NCBI RefSeq assembly: GCF_002078875.1 | Contig: NC_034409.1 | Location: 9,891,399-9,955,398, forward strand | DNA: 64,000 bases | Origin: Numida meleagris | Lineage: Eukaryota > Chordata > Aves > Galliformes > Numididae | Direction of reading: 5' to 3' | Part shown: positions 10,383 through 23,719 of the stretch, piece after piece | Numbering within the stretch: the first letter of the stretch is position 1 | How the letters are laid out: every line of letters begins with the position of its first letter | Program-made: the position numbers and the translations under genes | The notes under the pieces: generated by a model | Databases searched by the model: none | Told to the model about the DNA's origin: nothing | What the model saw: only the letters and a program-made list of their open reading frames with translations

Positions 10383-13091
10383 AAATATGAAAATATTAAA
10401 CAAGTTATAGCAGCCAGGGCACCTTCATTCAAATCAAAGACATGATGAATGAATAGTGCCAGAATCAATAGTGCCAGCTATCTGTATTAGGTATCAGACG
10501 TTAGTGCTTTAGACTCCTATCTATGTTTAGCTTAAGAGATTCACATGCATGGAATTTGCTCCCCCATAAAGCCTTACTGACAATATGGCCTCAGTGTAAC
10601 ACTCTCCACTCTTCCTGCTGAAACTGGACCTACTGACTAACAAACTAAGTAAGATGTGTAGGAACAGAATGGAAAGGTGAAAAACAAAAAAACCCATATT
10701 CTCTGCAGATGGCCTAATGTAGCCTTTAGGTCATTCACCTCAGCAGGAGAGTCCTGAACTCTGGTAACTATTCCCATCCCTGTTTATACACTTTATATTA
10801 GGAAGATACTGAATAAAAGTAAAAATAATTCTGACAGCAGTAATCTGTAATTCAGTCTTCCAATCACCTCCTTGATGAATATCTTAGCAACTAGGCTGTC
10901 TTATTTTTAAAATAACTCCAGTCCTTAACTTAGTTGGAGTAGAATACTTTGTGTACAGTGTACTCCTGCAATGTTCTTTTACTCAAACAATGGAAAACAG
11001 TCCTTACTTATTAATTAAATTACTTATATAATACCATGAGGTATTAATTGTGTTGATTAACTTCACGCTCTCTATTATTTTCTAGGGAAATAAACAAGAT
11101 CAAGACTGTGTGGTCCTAGACATTCCTTAGAACATCACAGGTGCAACAGTAAGCAGAGCTACCAACAGTTTTAATAATGGGGGCTGTTAAACTCGCTAAA
11201 GTGAAAGGGTGCTAGGCTGTTTAGTTAAGAAGGAACCATTAGAGAAAAAGTTAAAAAGATTCAAAACACTGTCAATGTTGTGCTGAAGTAAACTTTGCCA
11301 GTTCGTCATGTGCCCTTTAAGATGATGGCACCACCTACGTGGATTGTTGTGTATGATTTTCAACCTGTTTAAATATGCTTCTCAGTGACATCTTGCATTC
11401 AAGCTAAAATAAAAAAAAATAAATTACAGGCAATATCATTTTGCCTGCCAAATGATGGATCATTGCAAAGATGTTCTGATACACAGTGGCCTCCTTCACC
11501 TATCTTCTCTCCAGTCCACTTAAGAAATTAATTAAATATCTTTCCTTTATACTAATATCTTTAAACTAATTTAATATCTTTCCTTTTATTTTCTGTAATG
11601 CTCTTCCTTTGTTTGTTTGTGGTGGTCATGAATGCTAATGAGTTCACCTCTGATTTAGCACTTTGTGAGGTCAGTTTGTGAGCAGACTAGAACAGACATT
11701 GTATTATGAATACCAGATTAATTAAAGAAATCTTGAACAAGAACTCAAGATCAGTTACTGGGGTGGAGAAAAAAATGGAAAATGTAGGTTGAGAAATTTC
11801 ATTAGGATGAAGATAATAATGACAGTTCAGAGACCCTGTAAATTAGGGAGAAGAATTTCAGCACTCATTAGTGTACACAAGGTACACAGAGACTGTCGTG
11901 CTAGGGGAACCATGTAAGTATCCATGAGCAGATGTTTCCAGAGATACTGCCTAAACACAAGCTTTGTCAAAATCACAATGAATTCTCAGTATTTAGTGAG
12001 ACATTTATTTTTCCTGTATTTAAAAATAGTAAAAATAGAGATTTTCAGCTGCTGGTTACATCATTTTACTCTTTACCAATAGTCTATTTCTTTGAATTTT
12101 TTCCCAAGTTCTTTCAGTCTCAGTACTGGAAAAGTAACTTTAACAGTAAGTACTTAGCATGAAAAAATGAAGTAATTTTGAGGACTCGTATCAGGATATG
12201 TACACATTTTAAATATGCTGAAATTTAAAAATGAAACTCTGGTTACTTTCCCTAGCAAAAATCATTGCTTCTAACCCAAAAGAGGCTTATTATCTATCAT
12301 TTGATAAGAAGTTACCTTTCATCATAGTCAATTAATAACAGCTTGTGAGCTCATCATTCTATTAAAAATAGGTGTTACCTCAGTAAGGCATTGCCTAAAG
12401 AAGCCTCCACTTTAGCAAAGTAGCATTGCTTTAAAAGCTACGTGTGTGTGAACGTGGACCTTTCTGTATGCACAGGGAAATCTCTGCGTCCAGGCCAAAC
12501 TTTCCTGGCAGAAAGGAAAGAACTCACCTTCCTTCACCTTTTAGTTCCAGGACTGCAGATGAGTTGCCTGCAGAATACAAGGCAGAGAAAATTGGAAAAA
12601 TAATTGTTAAGTCTAGTGTGATGTGTTAATTAGAAAAGTACATACATCCCATATGTTCTTATCTAGCTCACAAATGCTCCAAATTCTATCTATTCCTTAA
12701 TGTAGAAGTCATTGAAACATCTGCCCTGAAAAATACTTTATCATCACCCCAATGAGCATTTTCTTTTGTGTCCAGTTCCACCTCTTGAGGCTGTTCTGTT
12801 TTGCATGTCATTCATATTTATTGTGTCTTCATAAGAATTACCACACAGTTCTATTATCAGGCTTGGAAGTTAGATATCTATGTTTTTTCTCTCTACCCTT
12901 CTTTCCAAACACTTACTACTGTACACTCTTCTTCCAGAGACAACTTGACTTTAATATCAATATCCCCTAACTGTTAATTTAAAACAAGAATGAAAAGCTC
13001 AATATGTGGTTTAAGCAAACATACATCATTGGAAGAAAAAGGCATAAAAAGGGGAATTAAATGAGATTCAATTTATAGAAGGTTCAACTGA
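10383..13091. other. A/T-rich intergenic DNA, nothing recognised
   Basis: 2.7 kb without a recognisable gene or repeat. Short frames at 11932-12162 and 12752-12970 have no domain and low-complexity composition. Confidence 0.55.
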
Positions 13092-13645
13092 ACGATCGAA
13101 TTAAAGTAGTTCAGTTGGAAGGGACCTAAAAATATCAAATCCAACTGCCTAATCACTTTAGGGCTAAACAAAAGTTATAGCATATTATTAAGGTGTTATT
13201 GGATATTGGATTATTATCCAAATGCCTCCTTGAACACCAACAGGCATGGGGTACCAGCCATTTGTCTAGGATGTCTGTTCCAGAGTTTGATCACCCTCAT
13301 GGTAAAGATATTTTTCTTCATATCCAGAAACCTTCACTGAACCTCCCCTGGTGCACCTTTGTGCCATTCCCCCCCCTTCTATCCCTGGTTAACAGGGAGC
13401 AGAGAATGGAATCTCCCTCTCTGTTTCCTCTCCTCATGAAGCTGTAGAGTTCCATGAGGTCAACTCTCAGCCTCCTTTTCTCCAGTTTAGACAACCCAAG
13501 TTCTCTGCTTGTCCTCACAAGACATGCTTTCTGGCCCTTTTTGGCCTTAAACTCGATGTAATCTATGAGCACCTGCCCTAACCAGATAATGCCAATCTGC
13601 TTACCATTTCCTCCCATAACATTCCCACAAGACAGAATGGCCACC
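13092..13645 (-). mobile_element. CR1 LINE fragment, divergent
   Basis: Minus-strand CR1 3' half. It starts with a decayed tail and TTCAGTTGGAAGGGACCT, passes GGTACCAGCC and GTTCCAGAGTTTGATCACCC (3' end of ORF2), and reaches the ORF2 C-terminal region. There 13647-13318 on the minus strand stays open and reads LGLSKLEKRRLRVDLMELY, corresponding to the conserved [13 protein letters not shown] block. The terminal octamer repeats are not preserved. Divergence is similar to the copy at 9.58 kb. Confidence 0.85.
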
Positions 13646-15345
13646 AAACAGTTTGCTTTTTTGTTTGTTTGTTTTTTTGCCTAAATTTCAAAATAGTGGC
13701 ATTTACTACTTATTTTCACAGGGCAATACTGAAACTTGATTTTATTAGGGTAGGAAATAATTTATGAAGTATATCAGAAACCACCAATATAGATCCTAGC
13801 TGTTACTAACTTTCCAGTTGTCATAGACAAATGTAGGTCCTTAGTCCTAAACTCCTAATTTAAGTATTTACCTTTTCTGTAAAGGTGAAGAAGAAATAAG
13901 CATTCACGTAAGTCAAGCACCTTAGACATACTAGAGTTTTCTTGTGTAGCATTTGTAGGATCCTATTTTTAAAATTTGTAATTTTATATTAATCATTTCT
14001 TTGAAAGAGTGCTCTTTTAGATGCAAATACTCTACTGGAATAAACAAGAAGAAAGAGTGACTTCAGAATTTTAAGGTTAATCAAATATTGATATGTAATT
14101 AATAACCACAGTAATTTTTTGCATTTTTTTCAGAAATAGCACCAGAGAATCCAGCTGTCTAATCACTGTACATTTTCTGGAAACACTGTTCATTTATGCT
14201 TTATACAAATTCTAATAAAATAATAACAAATCTTTTGCCAGTGTAAAGCCCGTAAATACTTTTTATCTGAAGTTTATACCAAGATACACCAGGTCTCTAT
14301 TTTCTTCAAGTATGATTTCTCTCTGCAGCATGTTAGCTTACATTTCAAGCGTTTAGAAATATCTTGGCGTTATTGCAAGTAACATCACCTTTATATTGAC
14401 AGCAGAATAATTTTAAGCCCCTCTTGCTTTTCAATGTACAGTTTTGTGTTGTGTTTTAAATATTGAATATTATCCATATCATATAGCACACAGTATTATA
14501 TCACATACATACACAGCATTAAAAAGTGAAGAATTTTAAAAGGAAATGTTAACGTGGAATACATGGTATATACAAGGTAACAAAACAGCTCAGAGTGCAT
14601 GTATTCAAGATGCTGTTTTAAGACATCTCGACTGCTAAACAAGAATGTTCATCTCGCACAGTTGCCACTTTTGGTGTTTTTCACATCTATTTTACGTGTT
14701 TAAGTTGGGTGTGAAATGTATGGGAAAATTTAGGCATGTAATAAAGTAGTCTGTGCCTACCTTCTTCTGCAGCCAGTGAGGAAAGATTTAGATACAGATT
14801 ACTATTAGGACAACTGAATCTCTCCCTGGGACCCCTCAAGAGTGAGGAAACTCATGTTTCTATTTTGCCTTTACAGACATTGATCTCTTCAGAGAAAAAA
14901 TAATGCTGGCTGATATTGGTATTTATGTTGAAAAATCCTCACTTGGACTTAAACTTATGACAAATTTAGGATGCCCTAATCTTTTTTGTGTATCTGGGAA
15001 ACTATGAAAAGGACATAAAGAACCTCCTGAAAACATACCTAATAGTAGAGAGTCCACGGAGGATCACAGTAGCTGTAAGTGCTGTTGCATCAAAGGGAAA
15101 ATAGTGTTTGTAACCTGTATCAGAAAGAGAGATATAGCTTCCCCAGAGAAAACCATTGTGGTAAATCATGAAATAATATATCCATCAATTAACAAACCCA
15201 AAGCATAAAGCATACTGAGCAAACGCAAAATTCTCTCACAATCTGTATGAGTCCATGCAACCAGCTTCCCTACAATCAAGGAAACCAAAGAAGCACACAT
15301 GAAGACATATAGAGCACCATTACATATTGAAGAGATAAGCAAAGC
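13646..15345. other. A/T-rich intergenic DNA
   Basis: Short T/G-rich simple sequence (TTTG repeats) at about 13650-13675. Nothing else recognised. Confidence 0.55.
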
Positions 15346-15698
15346 AGGTAAGTGTAGAGTAGAGTAGAGTAGAGTAGAGTAGAGTAGAGTAGAGTGGAAT
15401 GGAATGGAATGGAATGGAATGGAATGGAATGGAATGGAATGGAATGGAATAGAATAGAATAGAATAGAATAGAATAGAATAGAATAGAATAGAATAGAAT
15501 AGAATAGAAGAGAATAGAATAGAATAGAATAGAATAGAATAGAATAGAATAGAATAGAATAGAATAGAATAGAATAGAATAGAATAGAATAGAATAGAAT
15601 AGNAGAATAGAATAGAATAGAATAGAATAGAATAGAATAGAATAGAATAGAATAGAATAGAATAGAATAGAATAGAATAGAATAGAATAGAATAGAAT
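15346..15698. repeat. Composite pentanucleotide satellite (AGAGT / GGAAT / AGAAT)
   Basis: About 350 bases of 5-bp units in three successive blocks. AGAGT units run to about 15393, GGAAT units follow to about 15447, and AGAAT units continue to about 15698 with rare variants. The unit phase is kept across the block boundaries, so each block differs from the next by point changes at fixed positions of the pentamer. An assembly N lies at 15603, breaking the phase, which suggests a read or assembly problem in the array and an uncertain true length. Long open frames here are repeats of a five-residue translation and not genes. Confidence 0.97.
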
Positions 15699-15704
15699 CC
15701 CTCC

Positions 15705-16219
15705 TGGGTCACTCTCAAAGTAATGTCTTCCATTAATTTCCATAAAGCACAATAACACTAGCTGATAGAAGAAATTCTCCTGTACAAAACACTTTTCCAG
15801 CACAGTCAGCATCATTAGCTATGCATTTTCACCAGCAATGAATAAGAGCCTGTATGCCACACCCATAAAAATTTGCACCAGTGGAGGTGACCCACTGACA
15901 CTGTTGCCACTGCTGAAATGCACCACCCACCACCTCACTGTCCTCACATCCACTGGCTGGTCTCCATAAACATTCAGCAAGCATCAATGAATGTCAATGG
16001 ATACAATTTTTTCCAAATGGAGGAATTCAATCGCACACTTCCATGTCAGACACCATTTTGTCACATTCCCCCTCTTCTGCCATCTGTCTCACGGCAACAA
16101 AATGTAGCTGAATGCTGGCGGGAAGGTTCACCTTCTACTGCCATGCCACCAACATCCACCTCTGACATCATGGGCCAACATAATAAAATAGGAAGCATTA
16201 CTTTCAGAGCAGCCCTCAT
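15705..16219 (-). mobile_element. Mariner-type non-autonomous element (Galluhop-like), copy 2
   Basis: Both ends are present: the left end reads GTCACTCTCAAAGTAATG and the right end GCATTACTTTCAGAGCAGCC, whose complement matches the left end. The body aligns with the copies at 0.9 and 19.5 kb, including the ATGCACCACCCACCACCTCA block. That block is the complement of the transposase HTH-side coding sequence, so the sense direction is minus. The helix-turn-helix frame is broken by substitutions and indels. The element lies between pentanucleotide satellite on the left (to 15698) and AATAG-type repeats on the right (from about 16219). Confidence 0.85.
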
Positions 16220-16280
16220 AGAAGAATAGAATCGAATAGAATCAAATAGAAATAGAAACAAAAATAGAAATAGAAATAGC
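16220..16280. repeat. AATAG / AAATAG short tandem repeat, right flank of mariner copy 2
   Basis: GAATAGAATCGAATAGAATC followed by AAATAG units. It resembles the satellite left of the mariner element, as if one array had been split by the insertion, but the units here are more degenerate. Confidence 0.85.
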
Positions 16281-19200
16281 AATTTGTGATTTCTTAATCC
16301 AACTCCAGTTAGATTAAGAGAAATCAGAAAAACTTAAATTCAGTCTGACCTGAAATTTGGAGGAACAGAGAGGATTAAAGAGCAATGTTCTCAATAAAAC
16401 CAACCAAATTGAAAAGCACAGTTTCATCAGGTTAAACATTTTAAAATAAATAAATTGTTGTGTATTTTTCAAATAGATAAAAGAGGTGGAAGGAAAGCAT
16501 TCTATTTTTCTGAAAAGGCAGGTTGTTAATTTCTCTGCAGAAATCCAGAATAGGGAAATTTACATCTATAGCCTTTGTGTAATTGTGCAAGCATTCAGAG
16601 TAAACTGGGGAGCTTTATCTGTAGAAATATAAAAAGGCAAAGGGAATGGTACTCCAGAAAACCCTTTCCTCATGTTCATTGTCAAAGACAAAGTCATGAG
16701 GTCATTTTCTCTCACCATCAGTGAACATTTTTGTATTTTAAATTTAAGAGTACTTAAATAAGACCTATTTTGCTCTACTGCACTGATGAAGTGAAAGCAA
16801 GAGAACCTGTCTCAGAGGTTCATAATGAACGTCTACCTATCTCACCATAACTAAGGTTTCCCAGAGCAGGAACAGTGCTCTGACTATCAGGCAAGGGGGA
16901 GAACTGTCATATCATCTCTTTAATGAGCTTTTAAAATACTGTATTCAGCAATTCCAGACAAACAAACTGTCACAGAATGTCATTATAATAATGTCATGAA
17001 TGTATTTACATGCCAATGAATATACTCGGATGGTGCTTCTCGTAAGGAGAACAAAGGTACTAACCCGTGGTTGTTGCTACTTGAGCTGTAAGTACATTTG
17101 CATTTACTGTTATCTTTTTTCTCACTGATATGCTAATCACTCAGTTTATAGTGTTGAGTTCTGTGCTGAGCAATGAAAATAATACAGTCCTACCAGGTGG
17201 TATATTTTCGGCTTATTAGCTTAATACAAAACTCCTCTTTATGTACAGTTATCATGGATGAAACATATTAAGAATCTTTGTCTGGATCCCAGAAATTCAT
17301 TCTTTTGATTACTATGGCTGCTTGAGCGGGGCAGTTACACAAATGATTGATAAACACAGTAACATGGCTTCTAGAACATGCATCACAGACTTCTTCACAA
17401 TGACAGGATGTACTCAAGCTAAACCTTGCTGTTCAGTCAGAAGCTGTTCACACACTATGTTAGTTGGACACATAACAGGATAACAAGTTGTATCACAGCC
17501 CAGTTCCCCATATCACTGCTTTCCATTGCAGAATACTTATTAACTATCCAGAAGAAGAAGAGATTTTTTATGGCATGTCTGCATTACATGTCTGGAGAAG
17601 TCCCTAGCAACCCAAAGACCACAGCTCACAGCTGCTGCTTTTGTCTTTTTCAGTTTTCAGTTGTATTCATTTCCAGGGCATTGCAAGACATGCATTTTCT
17701 TTCAGCAACTGAACTACTGTAAATGTTATGAAGAGTTTAATAACAGAGGCTGCTAGGAAAGTATAATGCACTCTTTCAAAAAATGCTAACCAAGTAACAT
17801 ATATTGCAGACTGGCAGTGTTATCACCTACATCATAGATCAAGTACTCAGAATGACAAAAGCTGGACTCATTGTACCTTCCTGTATATGACACACTATGG
17901 CAAAACGACAGATCCTCAGATCCTCCCCTAAAATCAAACAGCAAGAAAGAAAAAGAAAATCTAACATAGGGTGATATCCGGAGGGGTTTTTATTATTTTA
18001 TTTTATTTTATTTTATTTTTCTTTTCTTTTTGTGACTTTGCTGCAGTAAATTCACTTGAACTGTAGTTTGAAAGAATGAAGAAATAAGAATTAGGAAAGC
18101 AAATGTGCACTGGAAACTTCAAAGTTGTGATTTAGTTTTATGGTATCCATTTGTGGCATAGATCAAAATGGGAATCTTTATTTTACATTTCTAGATAAGT
18201 TTCTGAACTACTGTAGACTTCTGCTGCTGAAAGCACTTCAAAAGGTTACAGTAAATAGTATGGAAGTATTAAGAATTTGAGCTCAAACCTTTGATTTCTT
18301 GATCATTTGCACTTCCATTTGCATTTTCCTTTCTTTTTATAGTTCACTCTTCTAAACACTGATTTTTCCTTCTTTTTTAAATAGTTTGTTTCAGTGCTAC
18401 TTACAGAGCTTCTCCGGAGACCCAGTTATCTTGACATGCATGCAAATAGTACTCTCCACCATTATTAAATCAGAATCTTCCACACTCAACTTATGGATGG
18501 AGATACGTAATTGCTAACTAACAGATCATAGCTATGTTCTGGATGTATCAGCTGTTTGAGACTGTCATTAAGGAAGCTGTTTCTCTTAGAAAACAGTCCC
18601 AGAAGAGGACATTTAATACTATTTCCCTAAGCAGAGCCTATCACAGTCGTGCTCCTTCCCCATACAGATACTCAGGTTCATACCAAAGGAATTGTTTATT
18701 CAGCTGAGTTCATTGGGCAATGACCATAAAAGCATTCTTGAGGGAATTACATAATTTGCAAGCAACCTACCTAGAATCAATGATAGGTTATGTTTTGACT
18801 GAAAAATAAGTGATGGTTTTGATCAGAACATCCAAAAAACTCAGGATTTTTGCTGCAAAAAGGTATCTTTTAAAACTCCACTGTTTTACAAAACATTATG
18901 TCAATGGCATATTAAATATCATTGACTGAAATGAAGAAGAGGGTTGGAAATTACAATTGAGAGGGTGGAAAAAAGAGGCACTCAATATTTTTAAACAAAT
19001 ATATTAATCATAACTCAAACAAGGGCTGAGAATAGCTATCAGCTCAGGGAAGAAGATGATACAGGGAGTGAAGTACCTATTTTCTGAATACCTGCTTCAC
19101 TGAAGCTCAGAAAAATTACTATAAGTACAGATAAATAGCTGGAATGTGGAGAAAAGAAGAAAAATATCTATATTTCTGCCCTAAGACTCTGAATAAGCCC

Positions 19201-19454
19201 ACTCACTCTTCTGACTACGTGGTAGAGAGGGAGACACATTGAAGCAGGGTGAAAATGTAAATATGAATCTGTTATAAAATAGCAGTCATCATTAAGTTTT
19301 TGTTTTGCAATTAACACTAAAAAAAAATCAAATGGACCTGACAGCACCTTAAAATGTCATTATTTACAGCAATTTAATATGATTTATTTCTCATGTACTA
19401 ATTTAGACTTGAGATGATCTGATGAGGCTGCTTCACTGCTTCATTTTCAATATA
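16281..19454. other. A/T-rich intergenic DNA
   Basis: No gene or interspersed repeat recognised, apart from the short ATTTT array at 17994-18020. The 17426-17722 plus-strand open frame shows no domain. Confidence 0.55.
17994..18020. repeat. (ATTTT)n short tandem repeat
   Basis: Five consecutive ATTTT units followed by a T/C-rich run. Confidence 0.9.
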
Positions 19455-19995
19455 CTAGGGATGCTCCAAAAGTAATGTCTCTTATTTTATTATGTTGGCC
19501 CATGACATCAGAAGAAGATGGTGGTATGGCAGTAGAGGTTGAACCTTCCCAGAAATATTTTATTACATTTTGTTGTTGTGTGACAGAAGGCAGCAAAGGG
19601 GCAGTCTGACAAAATGGTGTCTGACATGGAAGTACGTGATTGAATTCCTCCATGGGGAAAAATTTGCACCCCTTGACATTCGTCGACATCTGCTGAACAT
19701 TTATGGAGACCAACCAGTGGATGTGAGCACAGCGAGGCGGTGGATGGTGCATTTCAGCATTGGCAACAGTGACAGTGGGTCACCTCCACTGGTGCAGATT
19801 TTTATGGGTGTGGCATGCAGGCTCTTATTCATTGCTGGTGAAATTGCATAGTTAAAAGTGTTAGCTATGCTGGAAAAAAAAAAAAACTGTTTTGTAGGTG
19901 AGAATTTCTTCTATCAACTAGTGTTATTGTGTTCTTTGTATCTGTTATACTTCCCATGGAAATAAAAAGGATGCATTACTTTCAGTGCAATCTAT
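19455..19995 (+). mobile_element. Mariner-type non-autonomous element (Galluhop-like), copy 3, both ends present
   Basis: The left end is GGGATGCTCCAAAAGTAATG and the right end GCATTACTTTCAGTGCAATC, an imperfect inverted repeat of about 25-30 bases with TA next to each end. Total length is about 540 bases, far less than the roughly 1.2-1.3 kb of a full mariner, so the middle of the transposase is deleted. The order seen is left end, N-terminal helix-turn-helix coding, a junction near 19785, then a short C-terminal coding remnant (LLFIAGE) and the right end. This is the least damaged of the three copies in the window. Confidence 0.9.
19570..19851 (+). pseudogene. Internally deleted mariner transposase (HTH domain plus C-terminal stub)
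   Basis: The 93-codon open frame includes a helix-turn-helix of the type at the start of mariner/SETMAR transposases: VIEFLHGEKFAPLDIRRHLL, then a GDQPVDVSTARRWMVHF recognition-helix segment and SGNSDSG-like linker. It then jumps to a tail ending LLFIAGEIA before a stop. The DD(34)D catalytic core is missing. An intact product could at most bind inverted repeats. The first codons (before VIEF) include a one-base discontinuity relative to the expected start MxSDxEVR, since SDMEV is read in another frame just upstream (about 19620). It is therefore treated as a broken gene. Confidence 0.7.
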
Positions 19996-22900
19996 GTAAC
20001 AGTGTTGACCTTGCCATTCCACAGTTGGCTGTGTCAGACTGTTCTTAGCCTCTGTTTTAATGTGCATATCTCATTAACCAAGGAGGATATGTTCAGAATT
20101 AGTTAATCAGCGGAATATGCCTTTTATACACTGGCGATGCCAATGTGTAACAATACATATCTTCTATAACTCAGAACACAAAGAACTGTTTCAAGGTCAA
20201 TGAACATACACAATATAAAGAAGAAAAGTGAAAACATAGGGAAGGTTTTAGTAGTGGATAAAAATTCAGTAAAATAGGAGATGATTTTGATGTGTAAACA
20301 TAAATATGATTTCTAAGAATAAATTAGAGAGATGGATCAGAAAGTAGGGGCACATGGACTCAGCTACAATACAAATAATAATGTCCACTTCTCCCCAGTC
20401 AGGAGGAGCATGTTCGTGGTAGCATGAACAATTATATTAAAAATCTAGTTTATGCCTTCACTAAAAGACTCCTTCATATTTTTTTTCTTATTCCTAGGTT
20501 AAACTGGCTGTAATTTATTTCATTAAAGAATCTATAGAGCAGTGTTACTTGTGTAATATTCCTTGGGCACATATTACCAAAAAATAAAACAGTGCAGCAA
20601 AATAGTTTTGCTTGGGGTTTGTTTAAAAAAGAAATGCAACCATCGTGGTTGTCCAGCTGTGGTAGGAAATGAAACTGCATCTATCATCTGCACAAAAGGA
20701 GGCAAAGCCTACCTACCTCTGTATTCCCCTGAAAGCATGAGTCACGGACCTATTGAGAACAAAATATGGATGTCAGATGGTTAGCCCTCAGGTTGTCTGG
20801 CAACCTGCTTGCTACTCAGAAAGAGGTAACAGCTGCTTCATATATGACTAATAGGGAAGATAGAAAAGCCTACACTGCCGTGAATGGCTCCCCAACTGAA
20901 GAAAACGAGCAATGAAGTCAGTATTTGAACCTCAAGAAACAACAAATCCCTACTAACAGAAATGGAAGGAAATCCTGAGTAGCACTCCTTTATGGAGAAT
21001 CAGAAAATATTCAGCTCCTCAATCTATTTTATTCAGATCTTGTTTGTTTCTTTTTGTTGTTTTTTGTTTGTTTGAAGCTTGAAATCCTTAAAAAGAAAAA
21101 AAAAAGTCTTCAGTGCTGTCTTGATTATATCTATGTTCTTATACTTGAATTATAAGATAATTAGCTGCCTACATCAGTAATCCCACACTTTCTTAGCAGC
21201 CAGGTCTGAGACTGACAATAGGAGAGGGTCATAGAATAGAAATCCATCAAGTCACTGCAAAAAGTTCCTTGCCAAAAAATTTCATTTACAGGAGGTAAAG
21301 GGTCAGGAACAAGACTGAAAATTGCCTGTTACTGTAGAGCAAAAGTCTTAATGGTTTTATTTTAAGGAGCTGAAAGCTAAAGGGTTTGGTGCTGTTTTGT
21401 TTGCTTCTTTGTTTCACCACTGAAAAAGTGGCTGGGGGGGATTCATTTTGGCAGATAATTTCAATTACTGGATTAGTCAGAAACAATGTCTACAAAAGCA
21501 TAGATAAGCAAACCAGTGAGCAGGAGCAGGTGTGACATATGGCTGCTATGCTGCATTATTTCTATAGAAAAACACAATTGTGGAAACACTAACAAGATTT
21601 CATGAATGTGCGTTGATTTCACAGAATTCTCAAATGCATTAAAACATCTCAAAAACTTCATATGGGTTTGAGACTGAAAATATCAGGGAGGATTTTTTTG
21701 TCTATTCAAAATGTTTGTCATAAAACTTCCAAAGAGAAGGCTTGGAAATAAATTGTTTTATTTCTAGTCAAGAGTAACATTCTGTTTAAGCTCGAGTTTA
21801 AAATAAAGTAAAAAATAATCAACAAAAAGACCTCTTGATTAGCAAAGAAGCTAAAATTAATCTTGGCTTGACCTCAAAAGGTGTTTTGATTTTTCCCATT
21901 TTTAGAAAATTCAGGGAAAAAAAAATCTTTTATTCACACAGCTGTAGCAAGGCAGAGAGGGAGAACTGTAGCTGATTAGAGAAGACATGCTGAAGTCTCT
22001 CTCGAAAGATGCTGCAACTGATGCACTTCAAGGTCTATTATGTCATAGCTATTTTCTTTGCCCTCCCTATCAAACAAAGGGATATGCTCCCTTTGCTTCT
22101 TTTTGCTCCTCCTGAAAACAATCCTAATCCTAAAAATGGGGATGTAATAGCAGACCTTTGACTCTGCTCTTGTAATCCAAGCACTAGATGCCTTGGACTA
22201 ACCCCAACAAAGTGCTTATATGTATTTAGATAAGGCTTTAAATACTCATGCTTATAGGAAGGTCTTAATTCAACAGACTGAAATAGCAGGAAGAACTCCA
22301 TGAAACAGCTGGACATTTCTCACTCCTTTAGAAACCCAGATATTGACAGGGTGCTTGGTACAACTGTGCCTCTCTTCAGCTCCTATTAAGATATCCAGAA
22401 AAACCTCCTTGATTGGAGAAAATAGAAATCAGGTCCAAAATATACAGCTCAGTCCAGATGAAAAGATGGAACCTGTCATTTTCTATCTGTGACTTTACTT
22501 GTTTTCTGTTATCAATTCCAGCTCTTCCAGTAAAATTCAAATCAGCATAAAAAGTGGTTTCACAGCTGGGATGAGACATCTAGAAATAGAAGTTTTAACA
22601 TGCAAGTAGTCTACTGCAGGCTTCCTCCCCGATCTCTGGGGACTCAAACCTTCCTTCTTCAGCTTCTAGCCTTTAAGGCAGACACAGTATTGTATTTTTC
22701 CATCCTTTCTCTGTCTTGACTACTGGGCTGGCAGCAGCCAGAAATTTTCATACAATCCATTCTAGAGTTTTACTTAGCTACATCTAAAAAAAACGTAACT
22801 GCAAATGTCTTATTCAGGCCCAAACCAGGTCATATGCTGCTTGTAAAAGTGTACATTTGAGTGTTTAAATAAAATCTAAATCCTTGACAGTTCACCCACA

Positions 22901-23523
22901 GCTGACAGAATATGTAGAAATGGTCAAAACAATTTTCTAGATTCAAGTTATAAAAAGATATTCAGTGAAACTGTGTCAAAACCTCATGGAAAGAGGGGAG
23001 TGTCTTAAATGTCAGAATGTATTTAAATGCTAATGAATGTCTGATTCACATACAAATTAACAAGTTAATTTAGGGGAAAAAAAATGACCTCCCTCCTCCA
23101 TGCCCTATTGATTATGTGCTTGTAACACCTCAGTGAACAGGATGCCACCCACTTTTTCGATCAGGCTTTTTTGCTCATTCTGGGTATTCTGAGATCTTTT
23201 ACCACCAATATGTGTGTTTCAAATATGCAAAAGTAGCAATGGCTGAAAGGTATGCTTGTTTTCTATTCGGGTAATGAACAGTGTCATGTCTGGCCCATGA
23301 TGGGAGGGAGAGGTGACCAAATTCTTAAATCTCCCCTAGTTAGATTAAAGTGAAACTAACATTCCAAGTCCAAACACAATTACTGATTTTAAGGAGAATC
23401 TCTGTACTACAATTATCTTCAAAATATTGCACTCTTACAATTATATTTATCTGAGCTGTGCAGCCAAACAATGCAGCTTTATAAGAAACTGAAGTAAGTC
23501 TTGCATTACTTAACAACTTTACA

Positions 23524-23584
23524 AAGGAAAAAGAGTAATGGAGTGGAGGGAGGGAGAGAAAGAGAGATGGACAAAGAGAGAGAT
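23524..23584. repeat. Polypurine GA-rich tract
   Basis: Strand almost purely G and A: GGAGGGAGGGAGAGAAAGAG followed by further AGAG units. Only a few pyrimidines interrupt it. Confidence 0.85.
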
Positions 23585-23719
23585 CACTCGTCCAGGTGAA
23601 AGCATTGGTCTAGCCAACAGAGAGCTGGGGGTCCTTGGTCCATGAGAGCCCTTGTCCAGAAGTTCCTAAGTTCCAAAGTCCCCCAAGCTTCTGGCAGGCA
23701 TTTTTTTATGCCTGCTATA

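Noticed and set aside
15276..15815. Long minus-strand frames (179 and 137 codons) reading FYSILFYSI repeats
   Set aside because: Translation of a pentanucleotide satellite; the frame also runs through an N. Not a gene.
15918..16229. Plus-strand frame beginning MHHPPPHCPHIHW, also seen at 1112-1318 and (minus) 19752-19447
   Set aside because: Antisense shadow of the mariner helix-turn-helix coding strand. It recurs because the element is repeated and not because it is a protein family.
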